The position numbers and the translations under genes were made by a program. Of a stretch of DNA of 64,000 bases, positions 63,601 to 64,000 are shown in pieces. The stretch is from Gyrodactylus bullatarudis (lineage: Eukaryota; Platyhelminthes; Monogenea; Gyrodactylidea; Gyrodactylidae): positions 293,117 through 357,116 of the forward strand of contig SSNU01000026.1 of assembly GCA_012064415.1 (NCBI GenBank), in the 5' to 3' direction. How positions within the stretch are numbered: the first letter of the stretch is position 1; each line of letters opens with the position of its first letter. The notes under the pieces were generated by a model. That model was not told the DNA's origin. It saw only the letters and a list, made by a program, of their open reading frames with translations, and searched no databases.

Positions 63601-64000
63601 ATGTTTACTTTACTGACTGATTCCTGGGACAATATTTCCTGTTTGCCTGCTTCTTCTACTAGACTTTTTTCCTGGAAGTTTTCAAACGTATCAAACTCCC
63701 CATTGGTTTCCTCTGAGGGAATGACATTCGGCATGCTCTCTTCAATTTGAGGTGCTGAAGAAATTTCTTGCTGGCCTTTCTTTTCAACTATTTTCGTATT
63801 CTTCTTTTTTGCTGATTGAGCAGATAGATCCAAATCAACCTCTTCGCCAAGATGCTCCTCTTGCATGGTATCGATGAGGGATTTCTCTCCTTCAACTAAT
63901 CTTTCACAATTGGTAAGGGTTTCTTCAGGATTCTCGTCAATTAGAGATTCATTTAGTTGATTGATTTTTTTTGTTTTAATAATAAGGTTGAAGTCATTTG
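60638..64000 (-). CDS. Unidentified acidic/basic protein with C-terminal coiled coil (5' end outside window)
   Basis: I do not recognise the family. Exons read from the window edge: 64000-63555 (partial), about 63436-63382, 63303-63189, 62970-62751, 62723-62638, 62610-62439, 62375-62345, 60745-60729 and 60665-60638. From 63436 on, phases agree at every junction; introns are 78, 218, 27, 27, 63, 1599 and 63 nt. The 63555 donor (phase 0) does not match the phase-2 start at 63436. An exon there is unresolved; a 34-nt candidate at about 63465-63498 has the wrong phase. The protein is acidic near the start (EEHLGEEVDLDL) and basic in the middle (KKKNVIKRVLKSKERG). It ends in a heptad-like helix, EVRKINSRLRDLDEKVGKIL. 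The penultimate exon is a 17-nt micro-exon. A scaffold or chromatin role is possible but unsupported. Confidence 0.65.
61097..61520. mobile_element. Fold-back element in the 1599-nt intron
   Basis: tttagaaatatgtaagaaga at about 61131 recurs inverted at about 61449-61475, and tctctctttaaaa.tgata at 61170 recurs inverted at about 61395-61413. Weaker matching of caaaaacacca extends outwards. No target duplication recognised; arms are imperfect, so it is probably an old MITE. Confidence 0.5.

Overview
The window reads as nuclear DNA of a fast-evolving animal. It carries a Sox HMG-box gene, CtBP, Elongin A, centractin (Arp1), a mitochondrial ABCB7/Atm1-type transporter, a Numb-associated kinase, a 28S rRNA fragment of metazoan type and a nuclear tRNA-Gln. 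The DNA is very AT-rich. I cannot name the species. The most telling trait is the intron structure: introns of 24-60 nt dominate the 5' ends of genes, and much longer, repeat-filled introns lie towards the 3' ends. Introns this short are reported for dicyemid mesozoans, and a 5'-to-3' length gradient is reported for schistosomes. That narrows the style of genome but does not identify it.

Layout. 1-4.9 kb has no recognisable gene and one fold-back element. 5-11 kb holds a four-member cluster of small secreted cysteine-rich proteins: one intact copy (10527-10988) and three damaged ones. At 11.7-12.1 kb lies a decayed 28S rRNA piece. 12-17.2 kb is gene-free. 17.3-20.4 kb is a two-exon Sox gene of B-group type on the minus strand. 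20.4-36.4 kb is a long gene-poor stretch with several transposon families, including a piggyBac-type MITE and a piggyBac transposase remnant. It also has some less AT-rich islands that could be Sox control regions. tRNA-Gln(TTG) follows at 36.4 kb.

36.6-64 kb is the gene-dense part. ABCB7 (minus) and an AAK1/BIKE-like kinase (plus) diverge from a 112-bp shared promoter interval. The kinase converges on Elongin A (minus). Arp1, CtBP and an unidentified acidic/basic coiled-coil protein, cut off by the window end, follow on the minus strand. These are unrelated housekeeping and developmental functions: Fe-S export, endocytic kinase, transcription elongation, dynactin, corepressor. I see no operon-like functional theme.

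Transposable elements fill the large introns and intergenic DNA. A 1183-bp near-perfect inverted repeat with TA/CAGT ends sits in an Elongin A intron. Two hAT-type MITEs sit in the kinase's last intron. Two piggyBac-type MITEs have TTAA target sites, and an element-free copy of one target locus is present in the window. A long-TIR element has a 10-bp target duplication. Several dispersed repeat families have no obvious class. I found no CRISPR array and no bacterial or viral gene. Exon coordinates were deduced by hand from splice sites, reading phase and homology; RNA-seq would settle the few junctions marked unresolved.
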